Shown here one piece after another: positions 1-7,677 of a stretch of 48,328 bases of DNA; positions within the stretch are counted from its first letter, which is position 1, and the number at the start of each line of letters is the position of its first letter. The notes beneath the pieces are model-generated. The model was not told the DNA's origin and searched no databases. It saw nothing but the letters and a program-made list of their open reading frames with translations. Position numbers and translations under genes: made by a program. The stretch is from SZUA-217 sp964194555. GTDB lineage: Bacteria; Actinomycetota; Acidimicrobiia; Spongiisociales; ZC4RG35. Location of the stretch: positions 1-48,328 of the forward strand of contig CAXMMT010000038.1 in assembly GCA_964194555.1 (NCBI GenBank), in the 5' to 3' direction.

Positions 1-590
1 CGCAACAGCTGTTCCGGGTTTCTGAGCAACTGCCTGATAGGTATCCCGACGCTGAGAATGTTCTCCTGGAGATTGTTGGTGACACTCCTGAGGAGACCCG
101 TCAGATCCTCGACTACTGGCAGCACACCGTCGACCAGCCGGGTGTGGTCATCGACGAAGAATTCCAGTTGCAACGGAGACGTTTCGACTACACCCGTAAG
201 GGCAACGGGATGGTGGCCGGAACCTTTGAGATGACCAGTGTGGCCGGTGAGACGTTGATCACTGCCCTCGACGCGGTGATGCCCCCACCAGGAGAAGACG
301 ACAATCGGACACCCGCCCAACGTCGTCATGACGCTCTCGAAGATTTGAGTCGCAGCTTTCTGGAAGGGACCGCCTCTTCTGAGGTGGGTGGGGAGAAACC
401 TTATCTCAACATCCATCTCGACCTCGACGCCCTTAAAGGTGTGGCCGGTGGTCTCCACGAAACCAAAACCGGACAGGTACTCAATGTCGAAACCATCCGC
501 CAACTCGCCTGCGACGCCTCGGGCGCCAGAATCCGTTTTAGGACCCGCATCAGAGATCCTCGACGTTGGACGTAAAACCGTCCAGGTCGT
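1..590 (+). pseudogene. DUF222/13E12-type HNH endonuclease fragment, frameshifted and lacking the HNH domain
   Basis: The reading frame is open from the left edge (codons start at base 3) to a stop at 573-575, so the 5' end lies outside the window. The residues encoded (helical, with 'TPAQRRHDALEDL' and 'IRQLACDAS') are typical of the DUF222 domain of the actinobacterial 13E12/HNH family. The expected next block, 'SEILDVGRKT', is present but in the +1 frame from about 541. An extra A near base 540 (CGTTTTAGGA) would explain the shift. After 'GRKTVQVVP' the usual Arg-Asp-x-x-Cys HNH core is absent and unrelated sequence begins. I read this as a broken gene: a frameshift plus loss of the catalytic domain. 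Sequencing error could explain the frameshift but not the missing HNH domain. Confidence 0.75.
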
Positions 591-599
591 GCCCTTCCC

Positions 600-861
600 C
601 CTGCTCGTGACGACTTTGTCTTCGGGGTCGCTGCGCCGCTGCTACTTCGCTGGCTGGGCGAGCGAGCCCATCTTTGCCTCTGTCGAGGCGACGGCGGAGC
701 TAATAGGTCGCTACGTCGAGGCGGGTGCGACCGACTTCACGTTCTACCTCTACAACCCCGCCGACCCGCTCGTCGACGATTTCGTTGCCACGCATCGAAC
801 GGCGACGCGAGACCAGCTCGAACGAATGGCCGCCGAAGTCTTCCCGACCTTCCGAGACTAG
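600..861 (+). pseudogene. C-terminal fragment of a luciferase-like (LLM class) flavin-dependent oxidoreductase
   Basis: The frame ending in TAG at 859-861 runs on from the DUF222 fragment without a start codon of its own. It encodes a segment with 'FAGWASEPIFASVEA', 'YVEAGATDFTFY' and a final 'LERMAAEVFP', which resembles the C-terminal end of LLM-class F420/FMN monooxygenases. Only the last ~85 residues of a normally ~300-residue protein are present, with no flavin-binding core. The junction with the DUF222 fragment lies near 585-620, inside one continuous reading frame, so this looks like a deletion fusion. The family assignment is from memory of typical LLM C-termini and is moderately sure. 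Confidence 0.5.
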
Positions 862-1062
862 GAATGGGATAGAGACGTTTGGCACACTCACGCCACGCTA
901 GAGCGTGCTGCGCTGACTCGTGCCCGTAGTGAGCGTCAGATCGCTGACGCCGTCGTCGCAGCTCGGGTGGCTTGGATTGTCTGGAGCAAGATCGGAGAGA
1001 CCCTCGGTACCTCGGTTCAGGCTGCTCAGCAGCGGTACGGCGAGGTGATTGAGCAGGTGTGA
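862..1062 (+). pseudogene. Start-less helix-turn-helix fragment
   Basis: Directly after the preceding stop, in the same frame, an open stretch runs to TGA at 1060-1062. It encodes about 66 residues including 'ADAVVAARVAWIVWSKIG' and 'ETLGTSVQAAQQRYGEV'. The pattern W-x-x-IG-x-x-LG-[TV]-S-x-QAAxxRY is the helix-turn-helix signature of small actinobacterial DNA-binding proteins. No ATG, GTG or TTG with a ribosome site precedes the domain. The upstream Trp-rich part looks like the cut N-terminus of a larger gene. It is the third broken gene in a row here. A short functional protein from a non-canonical start cannot be excluded. Confidence 0.45.
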
Positions 1063-1152
1063 CTCCATCGCGCGTCCAGATGTATCAGGGTTCGGAGTTA
1101 CTAGACGATATTCCCATGTACGCTGATGGGACCCTGGGAAAAGGAGTGGCGA

Positions 1153-1395
1153 ATGACTGTCCAAATAGAGGCGGACAAGGTGCTCGACTGCACCGGTCTC
1201 CTCTGTCCGATACCCGTCATCAAGGCGTCACAGGCGATCAAGGAGGTCGAGGTCGGAGAGATCCTCCACATGATTGCCACCGACCCCGGGGCGCCCCCAG
1301 ACATGGATGCCTGGACTCGCCAGACGGGTCACGAGATGGTCGACAAGTCTGAGGAGGAGGGCAAGTACCTCTTCTGGTTCAAGAGAACCCGATAG
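1153..1395 (+). CDS. tusA: TusA-family sulfurtransferase
   Basis: This is an 80-residue protein with the TusA signature: 'LDCTGLLCPIPVIKA' near residues 10-24, where the Cys of CPxP carries the persulfide. It also has the 'GEILHMIATDPGA' beta-strand and a C-terminal 'FWFKR'. TusA proteins pass sulfane sulfur between cysteine desulfurases or rhodaneses and acceptors, in tRNA thiolation, molybdenum cofactor synthesis or dissimilatory sulfur oxidation. I place the start at ATG 1153 because AAGGAG (1141-1146) sits 6 bases before it. A longer reading from 1126 would put the ribosome site inside the gene. The DsrE-family gene follows after 9 bases, so the two are almost certainly co-transcribed. 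The pairing suggests sulfur trafficking rather than tRNA modification alone. Confidence 0.92.
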   Translation: MTVQIEADKVLDCTGLLCPIPVIKASQAIKEVEVGEILHMIATDPGAPPDMDAWTRQTGHEMVDKSEEEGKYLFWFKRTR

Positions 1396-1404
1396 GAGGC
1401 TGAA

Positions 1405-1962
1405 ATGACTTCAGCAGCACAAGAAGCGGGCACCAATGTCTCGACACTCGAGTCACCCGGTGCCGAAGCAATCCCCGAGCCCAAGAAGTTTGCCATGGTG
1501 GCATCGAAGGGTGGTCTCGATGAGGTCTACCCGATCCTGATCATGGGATCGACAGCAGCCGCCCTCGGCTGGGATGTACGCGTGTTCTGCACGTTCTACG
1601 GCCTCGATCTGGTCAACAAGAAGCGGCAGAAGAAACTCAAGGTGTCAGCGGTCGGCAACGCGGCATCGCCACCCCCTATCAACGGCCTCGAATTCAAAGT
1701 GCCGACCATCATCGGGATGTTGCCCGGCATGAACTTCGTGGCGACCTGGATGCTGAAAAACTGGATGAAGTCTTCGAACATCCCATCTTTCGAAGAGCTC
1801 TACGAGACCTGTGTCGAGTCTGGGGTCAAGTTCTATGCCTGTGCCACCACTCTGGGTGTGATGAATGTCGATATGGACGACATCGTTGAGGGCGCCTCGT
1901 GTCTTGGTGCCACGGCGTTTCTCGACTTCGCATCGGAGGCCGACGTAGCCCTGTTCATCTGA
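1405..1962 (+). CDS. DsrE/DsrF/DrsH-like family protein (DsrE2-type)
   Basis: The 185-residue protein has an N-terminal low-complexity stretch (~1-25) and then a DsrE-like fold: 'KKFAMVASKGGLDEVYPILI' followed by 'GWDVRVFCTFYGLDL'. Candidate persulfide cysteines lie in 'VFCTFYG', 'YETCVESGVKFYACA' and 'GASCLGA'. Members of this family carry sulfane sulfur and commonly sit beside TusA, as here. GGAGG lies about 6 bases before ATG 1405. The next gene downstream is a broken radical-SAM gene, so the original operon was probably tusA-dsrE-radical SAM. Family membership is well supported; the exact partner (Hdr-like, rhodanese or biosynthetic enzyme) is not visible in this window. Confidence 0.88.
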   Translation: MTSAAQEAGTNVSTLESPGAEAIPEPKKFAMVASKGGLDEVYPILIMGSTAAALGWDVRVFCTFYGLDLVNKKRQKKLKVSAVGNAASPPPINGLEFKVPTIIGMLPGMNFVATWMLKNWMKSSNIPSFEELYETCVESGVKFYACATTLGVMNVDMDDIVEGASCLGATAFLDFASEADVALFI

Positions 1963-1993
1963 GGGCGGCGGAAAGCAACTAGGACCCCGGGAG

Positions 1994-2489
1994 GTGGCCG
2001 TGGAAGCTGAACTGTCGTACTCGGTTGGGCTGGGGGAGACCGACGAGGACATGATCGACATGTTCACCCGTCTCAGCGAGCGAGAGGTCGTCTGCTATCT
2101 GTTCTGCTTCAAACCCCGAGCCCGACTCACGTCTTGGTGACCGGGAAAAAGTCCCCCATTCACAGGTGGCGTCGTATTCAACTGGCCCGGTTCCTAGGAG
2201 ACGACGGTTTCGCCCCGGATCGGTTCGACTTCGATTCGCGAGGGAACAAGACCCGTATTCATGGGATCGACTCCGTGGACGAGGATCTCGTGGAGAAGGC
2301 CATCGGCACCGGCATCCCGTTCATGACCAACGGTTGTCCCGGTCCTGAAGGTGAGCCCGGTGCACCAGACCGTTTGGCTCCTATTATTCGACGTCCGAGC
2401 CGATTCGGGATTTCCCGTGGCTTCCCACAGAAAGCGACTTGACCCAGATCCACGACGAGACGCGGCTCTGGGAGGGGTACTCCTCGTAG
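1994..2489 (+). pseudogene. Truncated and multiply frameshifted radical-SAM protein (BioB/LipS-like C-terminal part)
   Basis: Joining three frames gives a coherent protein tail. Frame 2 (from ~1994) has 'SYSVGLGETDEDMIDMF' and 'REVVCYLFCF'. Frame 3 (~2118-2160) has 'DSRLGDREKVPHSQ'. Frame 1 (~2161-2365) has 'RRIQLARFL' and 'IPFMTNGCPGPEGE'. Frame 3 again (~2370-2489) has 'PFGSYYSTSEPIRDFPWL' and 'DLTQIHDETRLWEGYSS'. The pattern GCPG...(C)NRPF resembles the C-terminus of biotin-synthase-like radical-SAM proteins, some of which act in lipoyl synthesis. The N-terminal half, with the CxxxCxxC cluster motif, is missing between the dsrE stop (1962) and 1994. At least three frameshifts make it non-functional. 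Family assignment is an inference from motif memory. Confidence 0.6.
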
Positions 2490-2511
2490 GGACGTTCCTC
2501 GGGGCTCAGTG

Positions 2512-3351
2512 ATGCGGAGCGAGTTCATCGACGTCAACGGAATCAGGCTGCACTATCTCGATCATGGTGGTGAAGGGCCGATCCTCGTGATGACGCACGG
2601 GCTGACTGCCAACGCCCACAGTTTTGATGGAATGGCGAGAGCCCTTGGTGGCGACGTCCGATTGATCGCGGTGGATCTGCGGGGGCGCGGTTTGAGCGAC
2701 AAGCCGGATACCGGTTATTCGATGGAGGATCATGCTGCCGATGTCCTCGGTCTCCTCGACGATCTGGAGATCGACCGAGCCTTCCTCGGCGGCCATTCGT
2801 TTGGCGGGCTCCTCACGTATCACATAGCCGCCCATCATCCAGAGCGTGTCAGGCGCTGCATCGTCATGGACGCCCCAATCGATATTGGGGAAGCAACCCT
2901 GGAACAGATCAAGCCGGCGTTGGATCGACTTGGTCGAGTCTTTCCGTCATGGGATGCATATCTGGCTGCAGTCAAAGAGCAGCCGTATTACCACGGATGG
3001 TGGGATCACCAGATTGAGAGCTATTACCGCGCTGACATCCAGGAGAACGAGGACGGGACGGTTCAATCGAAGTCCAGCCCCGATCACATACGGCAAGCAG
3101 TTGAAGAAACGATCGGTGTCGCTTGGAACGAGTATCTCGGCCGTATCGAGGTTCCGCTGCTGTTGATACGTGCGACGCTGCCGTACGGGCCACCCGGATA
3201 TCCACCGCTTCTTACAGCCGATCAGGCTCGAACAGTGCTGGCTGCTCTTCTCGATGGCCGATTGGTCGAGATTGATGGGAACCACATGACCTTCCTATTC
3301 GGCGAGGAGATCAGGGAGGCCAGCCGAGCGATAACCGAGTTTCTTCGATGA
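2512..3351 (+). CDS. Alpha/beta hydrolase
   Basis: This 279-residue single-domain hydrolase has the oxyanion-loop 'MTHG' near 27-30, the nucleophile elbow 'GGHSFGG' (Ser96) and a late catalytic His in 'GNHMTF' (about residue 258). The cap region (~130-200) is rich in Tyr/Trp ('YYHGWWDHQIESYY'), suggesting a hydrophobic or aromatic substrate. It resembles the epoxide-hydrolase/haloalkane-dehalogenase/esterase branch, but Ser at the elbow favours an esterase, lipase or C-C hydrolase. The start may be GTG 2509 or ATG 2512, which are adjacent. It is convergent with the PadR gene. Substrate unknown. Confidence 0.88.
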   Translation: MRSEFIDVNGIRLHYLDHGGEGPILVMTHGLTANAHSFDGMARALGGDVRLIAVDLRGRGLSDKPDTGYSMEDHAADVLGLLDDLEIDRAFLGGHSFGGLLTYHIAAHHPERVRRCIVMDAPIDIGEATLEQIKPALDRLGRVFPSWDAYLAAVKEQPYYHGWWDHQIESYYRADIQENEDGTVQSKSSPDHIRQAVEETIGVAWNEYLGRIEVPLLLIRATLPYGPPGYPPLLTADQARTVLAALLDGRLVEIDGNHMTFLFGEEIREASRAITEFLR

Positions 3352-3383
3352 GCACACGGGTCGGCTCTAGCTGGTGGGGACGA

Positions 3384-4088
3384 TCAGCGGTCAACCAGTG
3401 TGGGATGGCGGTTTCTGATGGTTTCGAGTCGTTGTCGTGTTACCGGTGCGAGTTCCGAATCCGTCGGGTCGGTCCAGGTGCTCGTCTCTCTTGCAGTGGC
3501 CGCGGCAAACCCATCCAGTTCGGCGAGAAGACGGGTGGTGATATCAACGACGAGGGCGATGACGTGGAGCCGCTCCGGGTACTGGGGTCGTCCTTTGTAT
3601 TCCAGCCGGTCCTGGCCGGGTCCCCCGATCCCTTGTTCCAGCATGGTCAACGGCCCGCCCTCGGCGAGGTACTCATCGACGATGGCGACCATCTCGTCCA
3701 GCATCTCGCGTGCCGAATTGGCCGTGCTCTCCATGGAAGCGGTCAGATCGGCGATAGTGCCCTGGTCGCCGTAGAAGAGGCGGAGGACGCCTTCGATCTC
3801 GAAGTGCGGCTCCTGTGGTGGGGTTCCCAGCCAGTCCTTCAGTGCCTGCCGGCCTTGGGAAGTGATGGTGTAGCGATTTCGGGTTCGTTTCCCTGCTGGT
3901 TCGTCTTCAACGGTCGCCCAACCCAATGTAACGAGACGTTTCTGCTCTCTATAGAGATGCCCTTCGGATGACGGCCAGACAAATCGAAGACTTCGCCTTA
4001 GTTGGTGGGTCAGCTCGTAGCCGGTCCATGATCGGACAGCCAGTAAGCCGAGAAGGCCATATGTGGTGGGGGGCGGCTTCTTCGTCAT
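3384..4088 (-). CDS. PadR-family transcriptional regulator
   Basis: The 234-residue protein begins with a PadR winged helix: 'YGLLGLLAVRSWTGYELTHQ' (residues ~10-29), then 'GHLYREQKRLVTLGW' and the wing 'RNRYTITSQGRQALKDWL'. The second half is the helical dimerisation/effector domain of the subfamily-2 (Vir_act_alpha_C) type. PadR proteins are usually repressors released by phenolic acids or other small hydrophobic ligands. The gene is divergent from a VOC-family gene, and two palindromes lie in the 101-bp gap between them, so autoregulation plus control of the VOC gene is likely. Confidence 0.9.
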   Translation of the reverse strand: MTKKPPPTTYGLLGLLAVRSWTGYELTHQLRRSLRFVWPSSEGHLYREQKRLVTLGWATVEDEPAGKRTRNRYTITSQGRQALKDWLGTPPQEPHFEIEGVLRLFYGDQGTIADLTASMESTANSAREMLDEMVAIVDEYLAEGGPLTMLEQGIGGPGQDRLEYKGRPQYPERLHVIALVVDITTRLLAELDGFAAATARETSTWTDPTDSELAPVTRQRLETIRNRHPTLVDR

Positions 4089-4129
4089 CCGATTAGACTA
4101 CTCGCATTATGAGCAGTTGGTGGTAACAT

Positions 4130-4143
4130 TGACCCAAGGGTCA
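4130..4143. promoter_or_regulatory. Perfect 14-bp palindrome TGACCCAAGGGTCA, candidate PadR operator
   Basis: The sequence is its own reverse complement (TGACCC-AA-GGGTCA). It lies 42 bases upstream of the PadR start and 47 bases upstream of the VOC start, inside their shared promoter region. Position and symmetry suit a dimeric winged-helix regulator. Binding by this PadR is inferred. Confidence 0.55.
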
Positions 4144-4154
4144 CGAACAGGAGA

Positions 4155-4167
4155 ACCGTGTCACGGT
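4155..4167. promoter_or_regulatory. Second palindrome ACCGTG-T-CACGGT in the PadR/VOC intergenic region
   Basis: A 13-bp palindrome with a central T lies 23 bases before the VOC start. It differs in sequence from the palindrome at 4130, so it may be a separate site or an RNA hairpin in the leader of the VOC mRNA. It is too short for a terminator. Confidence 0.35.
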
Positions 4168-4189
4168 ATCGAGATAGGAACTATGAGTC

Positions 4190-4699
4190 ATGGGTGTAGG
4201 AACACTGCGCTGTGTTGTCATCAACGTCACCGACCTACCACTCGCCTACAAGTTCTGGGGGGCAGTCACCGGACTCGACGTCATCGGATCAGAGACCGGG
4301 TGGCATGACTGGCTGGGGTATCTGGGCACCAAGAATCCGTGGAAACACGAGATCATCCTGCAAAGAATCGACAACTCTCCGCTAGAGATCCAGGCGCCAA
4401 CAGCCGATATAACCAATCAGGTCCACATCGACATCACACCTAACAACGGTGTCGACCAGGCAATCGAAGAGATCATCGAACTCGGCGGTAGCGTCAAGAA
4501 GTCTCCGAGTCTCTACCCACGACCCGGATCCCACGGTGATCATCGACCACTCATCGACTGGGCAGTCATGCAAGACCCATTCGGCAACGAATTCTGCCTC
4601 GTGGAGAACCTCACCGAGGAGCAATCACTTGCAGCCATGACCGCTACAGAAGCGACCACCGACCACCTGTGGCGCACAGCGGCAGGTGTCGCTCGATAA
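4190..4699 (+). CDS. VOC-family (glyoxalase/bleomycin-resistance fold) protein
   Basis: The 169-residue protein shows the paired beta-alpha-beta-beta-beta layout of the vicinal oxygen chelate fold. The N-terminal half has 'VVINVTDLPLAYKFWGAVTG' and the C-terminal half has 'VHIDITPNNGVDQAIEEIIELGG' and 'AVMQDPFGNEFCLVE'. VOC proteins include dioxygenases, lyases and small-molecule binding proteins; candidate metal ligands (His in 'VHIDI', Glu in 'FCLVE') are present, but the enzyme class cannot be read. The divergent PadR regulator suggests induction by a small hydrophobic or phenolic compound. AGGA lies about 10 bases upstream of the ATG. Confidence 0.85.
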   Translation: MGVGTLRCVVINVTDLPLAYKFWGAVTGLDVIGSETGWHDWLGYLGTKNPWKHEIILQRIDNSPLEIQAPTADITNQVHIDITPNNGVDQAIEEIIELGGSVKKSPSLYPRPGSHGDHRPLIDWAVMQDPFGNEFCLVENLTEEQSLAAMTATEATTDHLWRTAAGVAR

Positions 4700-4702
4700 C
4701 CC

Positions 4703-4730
4703 ACGGCTAGCAATCGGTCTTGTTAGCCGT
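4703..4730. terminator. Hairpin between convergent genes, candidate bidirectional terminator
   Basis: ACGGCTAGCAA (4703-4713) pairs with TTGTTAGCCGT (4720-4730) around a 6-base loop, an 11-bp stem with one G-U wobble. It lies exactly between the VOC stop (4699) and the stop of the opposite-strand gene (4730). There is no long T run, so it may work only as a weak or factor-assisted terminator. Confidence 0.55.
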
Positions 4731-4987
4731 CAGTCGGGCGTGACGAGCAAGACCTGATCGTGGACGCGTGCGCGTTCGTTTACTTTGATGGCGACGGGGT
4801 CGCCTGACTTCGCCGAGTCGACTGTCTCATGTTCGATTTGGATCGATGCGACGGTCTGAGTGAAGTCCGAGGTGTGCCCGAGGATGTGAACCGTGTCGCC
4901 TACCTTGAGCTCGCCGGACAGTTCGATGCCCGCAACTTCCAGCTTGCCGTAGTAGTGGGTCACAGTTCCGACAGGGTGCTCGGCCAT
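4730..4987 (-). CDS. Translation elongation factor-like protein (EF-Tu domain 2-type beta barrel)
   Basis: The small 85-residue protein starts at the ATG complement of 4985-4987, preceded by a strong AGGAGG. Its content matches a stand-alone EF-Tu/EF-1A domain II barrel: 'VGTVTHYYGKLEVAGIELSG', 'LKVGDTVHILGHTSDF' and 'SAKSGDPVAIKVNERARVHD'. There is no GTPase domain. Proteins of this kind are annotated as 'translation elongation factor-like' and their function is not established. The gene stands alone and is convergent with the VOC gene. Confidence 0.82.
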   Translation of the reverse strand: MAEHPVGTVTHYYGKLEVAGIELSGELKVGDTVHILGHTSDFTQTVASIQIEHETVDSAKSGDPVAIKVNERARVHDQVLLVTPD

Positions 4988-5152
4988 GTTTGCCTCCTCT
5001 TGCTGTGGAGGACGCCAAGTATTGCAGCGCAATTCTGATCTGTCGCAGTGACGATGCCGCAGACCACTAACCCTCGATGTTGGTGGCTCACATTCTGCGG
5101 TGTGTGCTGCGGCTCGTAGCATCTGCTCACGACGCGGGAATAGGCTCAGTTC

Positions 5153-5548
5153 ATGTCCTCGCGTCGTGGAGACCCCGGTGGATTCCCAAAGGCGATGGCT
5201 GGACTTGGTGGGGTCTTCTTCTTGTCCTTCGGAATATGGGCGATGTTGGCCCCTTCATCCTTCTACGAGTCCATGGCCCTTTTCGAGCCGTACAACGCCC
5301 ACTTCATACAGGATCTGGGGGCTTTTCAGATCGGCATGGGAACAACGCTGCTTCTGGCTGCTTTCATCACCTCCGACGCTCTCGTGGCCGGCCTCCTCGG
5401 AGTTGGGATCGGCGCATCTACACACGTCGTATCGCACTTGTTGAGTCTCGACTCTGGAGGAAACCCGGCATTTGACATACCATTCCTTTCCCTTCTTGGC
5501 GTGCTTCTCCTGATTGCAGGTGCAGTGCGGTGGCGACGTATCCGATAG
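5153..5548 (+). CDS. Small integral membrane protein, function unknown
   Basis: The 131-residue protein has four likely membrane helices: about 15-33 ('GLGGVFFLSFGIWAML'), 54-73 ('LGAFQIGMGTTLLLAAF'), 75-97 ('ALVAGLLGVGIGASTHVV') and 108-126 ('IPFLSLLGVLLLIAG'). It ends in a basic tail. A His ('STHVVSHLL') sits in helix 3. I do not recognise a named family with confidence; its size and layout resemble small DoxX/DUF4345-like four-helix proteins. It stands alone. Confidence 0.75.
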   Translation: MSSRRGDPGGFPKAMAGLGGVFFLSFGIWAMLAPSSFYESMALFEPYNAHFIQDLGAFQIGMGTTLLLAAFITSDALVAGLLGVGIGASTHVVSHLLSLDSGGNPAFDIPFLSLLGVLLLIAGAVRWRRIR

Positions 5549-5888
5549 TGCCAACCGTGCCGAGGATCTCTCTGGAGCCGCCGACCACTCGCAGGATGAG
5601 AGCCCACTCACGCAAGAACGAGGAGCACTCGAGCGAACCTGTTGATCGGATCCTTCAAGGCGTAGACGAGCAGGAGAACGGATAGGCCGAATCAGGAGAG
5701 AGCAAACTCGAACCAGAAGTCCGGCTGGTGCCCGTCAGCAGAATCACCACACTCTTGTATCCACCGTACCGATCCAAAGGGGTGCCCACCGAGTGTCGGA
5801 CAGGACGTCAAAGAGCCTATGCGAGATAGCGCAGCAGTTCTGGATCCGACGATGAGGAACAGGGTGGCCTCTCCGGTCGACCCGCCTA
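5549..5888. other. Gene-poor stretch with a possible minus-strand membrane-protein remnant
   Basis: No intact gene is visible. On the minus strand, one frame across about 5600-5815 encodes 'QPDFWFEFALS', a stop, 'FGLSVLLLVYALKDPINRF' and another stop. Hydrophobic residues flank an in-frame stop, which suggests a decayed membrane-protein fragment. It has no clear start. No terminator-like hairpin was obvious. Confidence 0.3.
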
Positions 5889-6941
5889 TCAGATCGGAGC
5901 CTCGAGGAACCAGGTATCCATCTCGCCTTTTCCCTTGATGTCGATCGTCCCCCGGGGTTCCAGCACATACTTGTCGCGAAGTCTGGAGAAGGTGCCCTCC
6001 GCAACCTGAATACGCCCCGGTTCTCCTGAGGACTCCATCCTCGATGCCACGTTGATGGTGTCTCCCCAGAGGTCGTAGGAGAACTTGGTGGTGCCAATAA
6101 CGGCACCAACCGCGCTCCCCGAATTGACTCCGATCCTGACACGGAGCTTGATGCCGTCGTCGGCGACCCTGTTGTTCATCCAGTCCCGCATCTCCAACGC
6201 CGTCTGGGCAATCGCATCGCAGTGATCGTCACGGGGAATGGGGGCGCCGGCGACGACCATGTACCCGTCGCCCATTGTCTTGATCTTTTCGACACCGTGG
6301 TTGGTGGCGATACGATCGAATGCCGTGAAGACCTCGTTGAGGATGTCAACGGCCTCTGCGGGATCGAGCCGCGCCGACAGCGGAGTGAAACCGACGATGT
6401 CGGCGAACAGCGCTGTGATCTGCTCGAAGTGTTGAGCGATGGTCTTGCCCGGATGGGCCTTCAGTTGTCTGGCGATCTCAGCTGGTAGGACATTGAGAAG
6501 AAGCCGCTCGGCTCTGGCGTTCTCGTTGCGAAGCCGAGTTTCCAGCCGGCGCCGCTCGGTGATGTCGACGAAGGTGAGGACGGAGCCGACCGGCTGTCCA
6601 TCTTGTTCCATCGGATAAGACCAGTACTCGGTTTGGAAGCTGGACCCGTCGGCTCTCCACATCACCTCGTTGTCGACGTGGACGCCCTTTCCTTCTCTGA
6701 ACGCCAGATAGATCTGGCATTCGACCATCGGGTAGGGGTCACCGTTGGGGAGGGTGTGATGGACCAGTTCGTGCATGTTCCGTCCGAGCAGGTCGGTGTC
6801 GCTGTCGAACCCGAGGATGCGGAGAGAAGCGGGGTTGGCGAAGGTGCAGTTGCCATCGAGATCCACCCCGTATATCCCCTCCCCGGTCGAGTTCAGCAAC
6901 AGCTGAGCAACTTTGCCAGGGTCATCTAGAGGTCTGGTCAA
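5889..6941 (-). CDS. PAS domain-containing class III adenylate cyclase
   Basis: The 350-residue cytosolic protein has a PAS/PAC sensor (~8-130, ending 'VLTFVDITERRRLETRL'), a short coiled linker ('LLLNVLPAEIARQL', common ahead of class III cyclases) and a cyclase catalytic domain (~170-345). The metal-binding aspartates are Asp181 in 'FADIVGFT' and Asp225 in 'MGDGYM'. The base-selecting positions are Lys221 ('IKTMGD') and Asp290 ('YDLWGD'). That Lys/Asp pair specifies ATP; guanylate cyclases use Glu/Cys. Transition-state residues Asn297 and Arg301 ('NVASR') are intact. It should therefore make cAMP in response to whatever the PAS domain senses (redox, light, oxygen or ligand unknown). It is transcribed alone. 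Confidence 0.92.
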   Translation of the reverse strand: MTRPLDDPGKVAQLLLNSTGEGIYGVDLDGNCTFANPASLRILGFDSDTDLLGRNMHELVHHTLPNGDPYPMVECQIYLAFREGKGVHVDNEVMWRADGSSFQTEYWSYPMEQDGQPVGSVLTFVDITERRRLETRLRNENARAERLLLNVLPAEIARQLKAHPGKTIAQHFEQITALFADIVGFTPLSARLDPAEAVDILNEVFTAFDRIATNHGVEKIKTMGDGYMVVAGAPIPRDDHCDAIAQTALEMRDWMNNRVADDGIKLRVRIGVNSGSAVGAVIGTTKFSYDLWGDTINVASRMESSGEPGRIQVAEGTFSRLRDKYVLEPRGTIDIKGKGEMDTWFLEAPI

Positions 6942-7029
6942 TTCGGTCCCACTTGGCCTGCGATTCTAAACTATCCCTACAGGGCAGAACATCTGCGCTT
7001 GAGTGGGTGGCCCAAACGGTCACATATGC

Positions 7030-7677
7030 TCAGACGAGGGCATCGGTCGCTTCATCGGTCGTTATCACACCGCTGGCGATGTAGCCGAAGTTCACCAGGG
7101 CGGCCTGGTACCCGTCCCCAAGCTCGGGATGCCGGGCACCCGCGGTGGCGTCCTTGACCACGACAACCTCGAAGCCATCCTCTGTTAGCTGGCGTAGGTG
7201 CGCTTCGACGCACAAGTTAGCCGACATGCCGGCGAGGACCACCCGGTCGACTCTTCGCTTTCGAAGCTGGAGCGCAAGGTCGTTCGTCTCCGGTCCATAA
7301 ACCTTGTGGGGGCTCGTCACGATCGTTTCGCCATCAGCGATGTACTTCCCGAGCGGATCCACCCAATCGGCTCCGGAGCCTTCGAACCCATCCAAAGAGA
7401 GTGCATCAGAACGGTCAAACATATTGATCTCATGCATCAGATTCTCGAGCGTCCCACCGAACTGCCAGCCGTGGTCCGTCGGGAAGTAGTAGTGCGGTGA
7501 CACGAAGACCGGGTAGCCAGACCCCTTTGCCGCCTGAAACAACCGTTCCAGGTTCTCCACTGTTCGATTCTCCGTGACACTGTCACCGACCAGACCCCAG
7601 GTAACCCCCTCAGGACTCAAAAAATCGTTCTGCGGATCAGTAATCACAACCGCTGTGTTGCTCGTGCTGAATTCCAT
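7030..7677 (-). CDS. Isochorismatase-family cysteine hydrolase
   Basis: The 215-residue protein carries the family's catalytic triad: Asp14 in 'VVITDPQNDFL', Lys125 in 'VTSPHKVYG' and Cys156 in 'GMSANLCVEAHLR'. This family includes nicotinamidases, N-carbamoyl-amide hydrolases and biuret hydrolases, and the substrate here is not visible. The start at the ATG complement of 7675-7677 places the first beta strand directly after the initiator; a longer open frame upstream is low-complexity and unlikely to be coding. No obvious operon partner is present. Confidence 0.88.
   Translation of the reverse strand: MEFSTSNTAVVITDPQNDFLSPEGVTWGLVGDSVTENRTVENLERLFQAAKGSGYPVFVSPHYYFPTDHGWQFGGTLENLMHEINMFDRSDALSLDGFEGSGADWVDPLGKYIADGETIVTSPHKVYGPETNDLALQLRKRRVDRVVLAGMSANLCVEAHLRQLTEDGFEVVVVKDATAGARHPELGDGYQAALVNFGYIASGVITTDEATDALV

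Noticed and set aside
5744..6142. Minus-strand ORF overlapping the cyclase end
   Set aside because: Arg/Ser-rich translation in another frame of the cyclase; no start or family signal.
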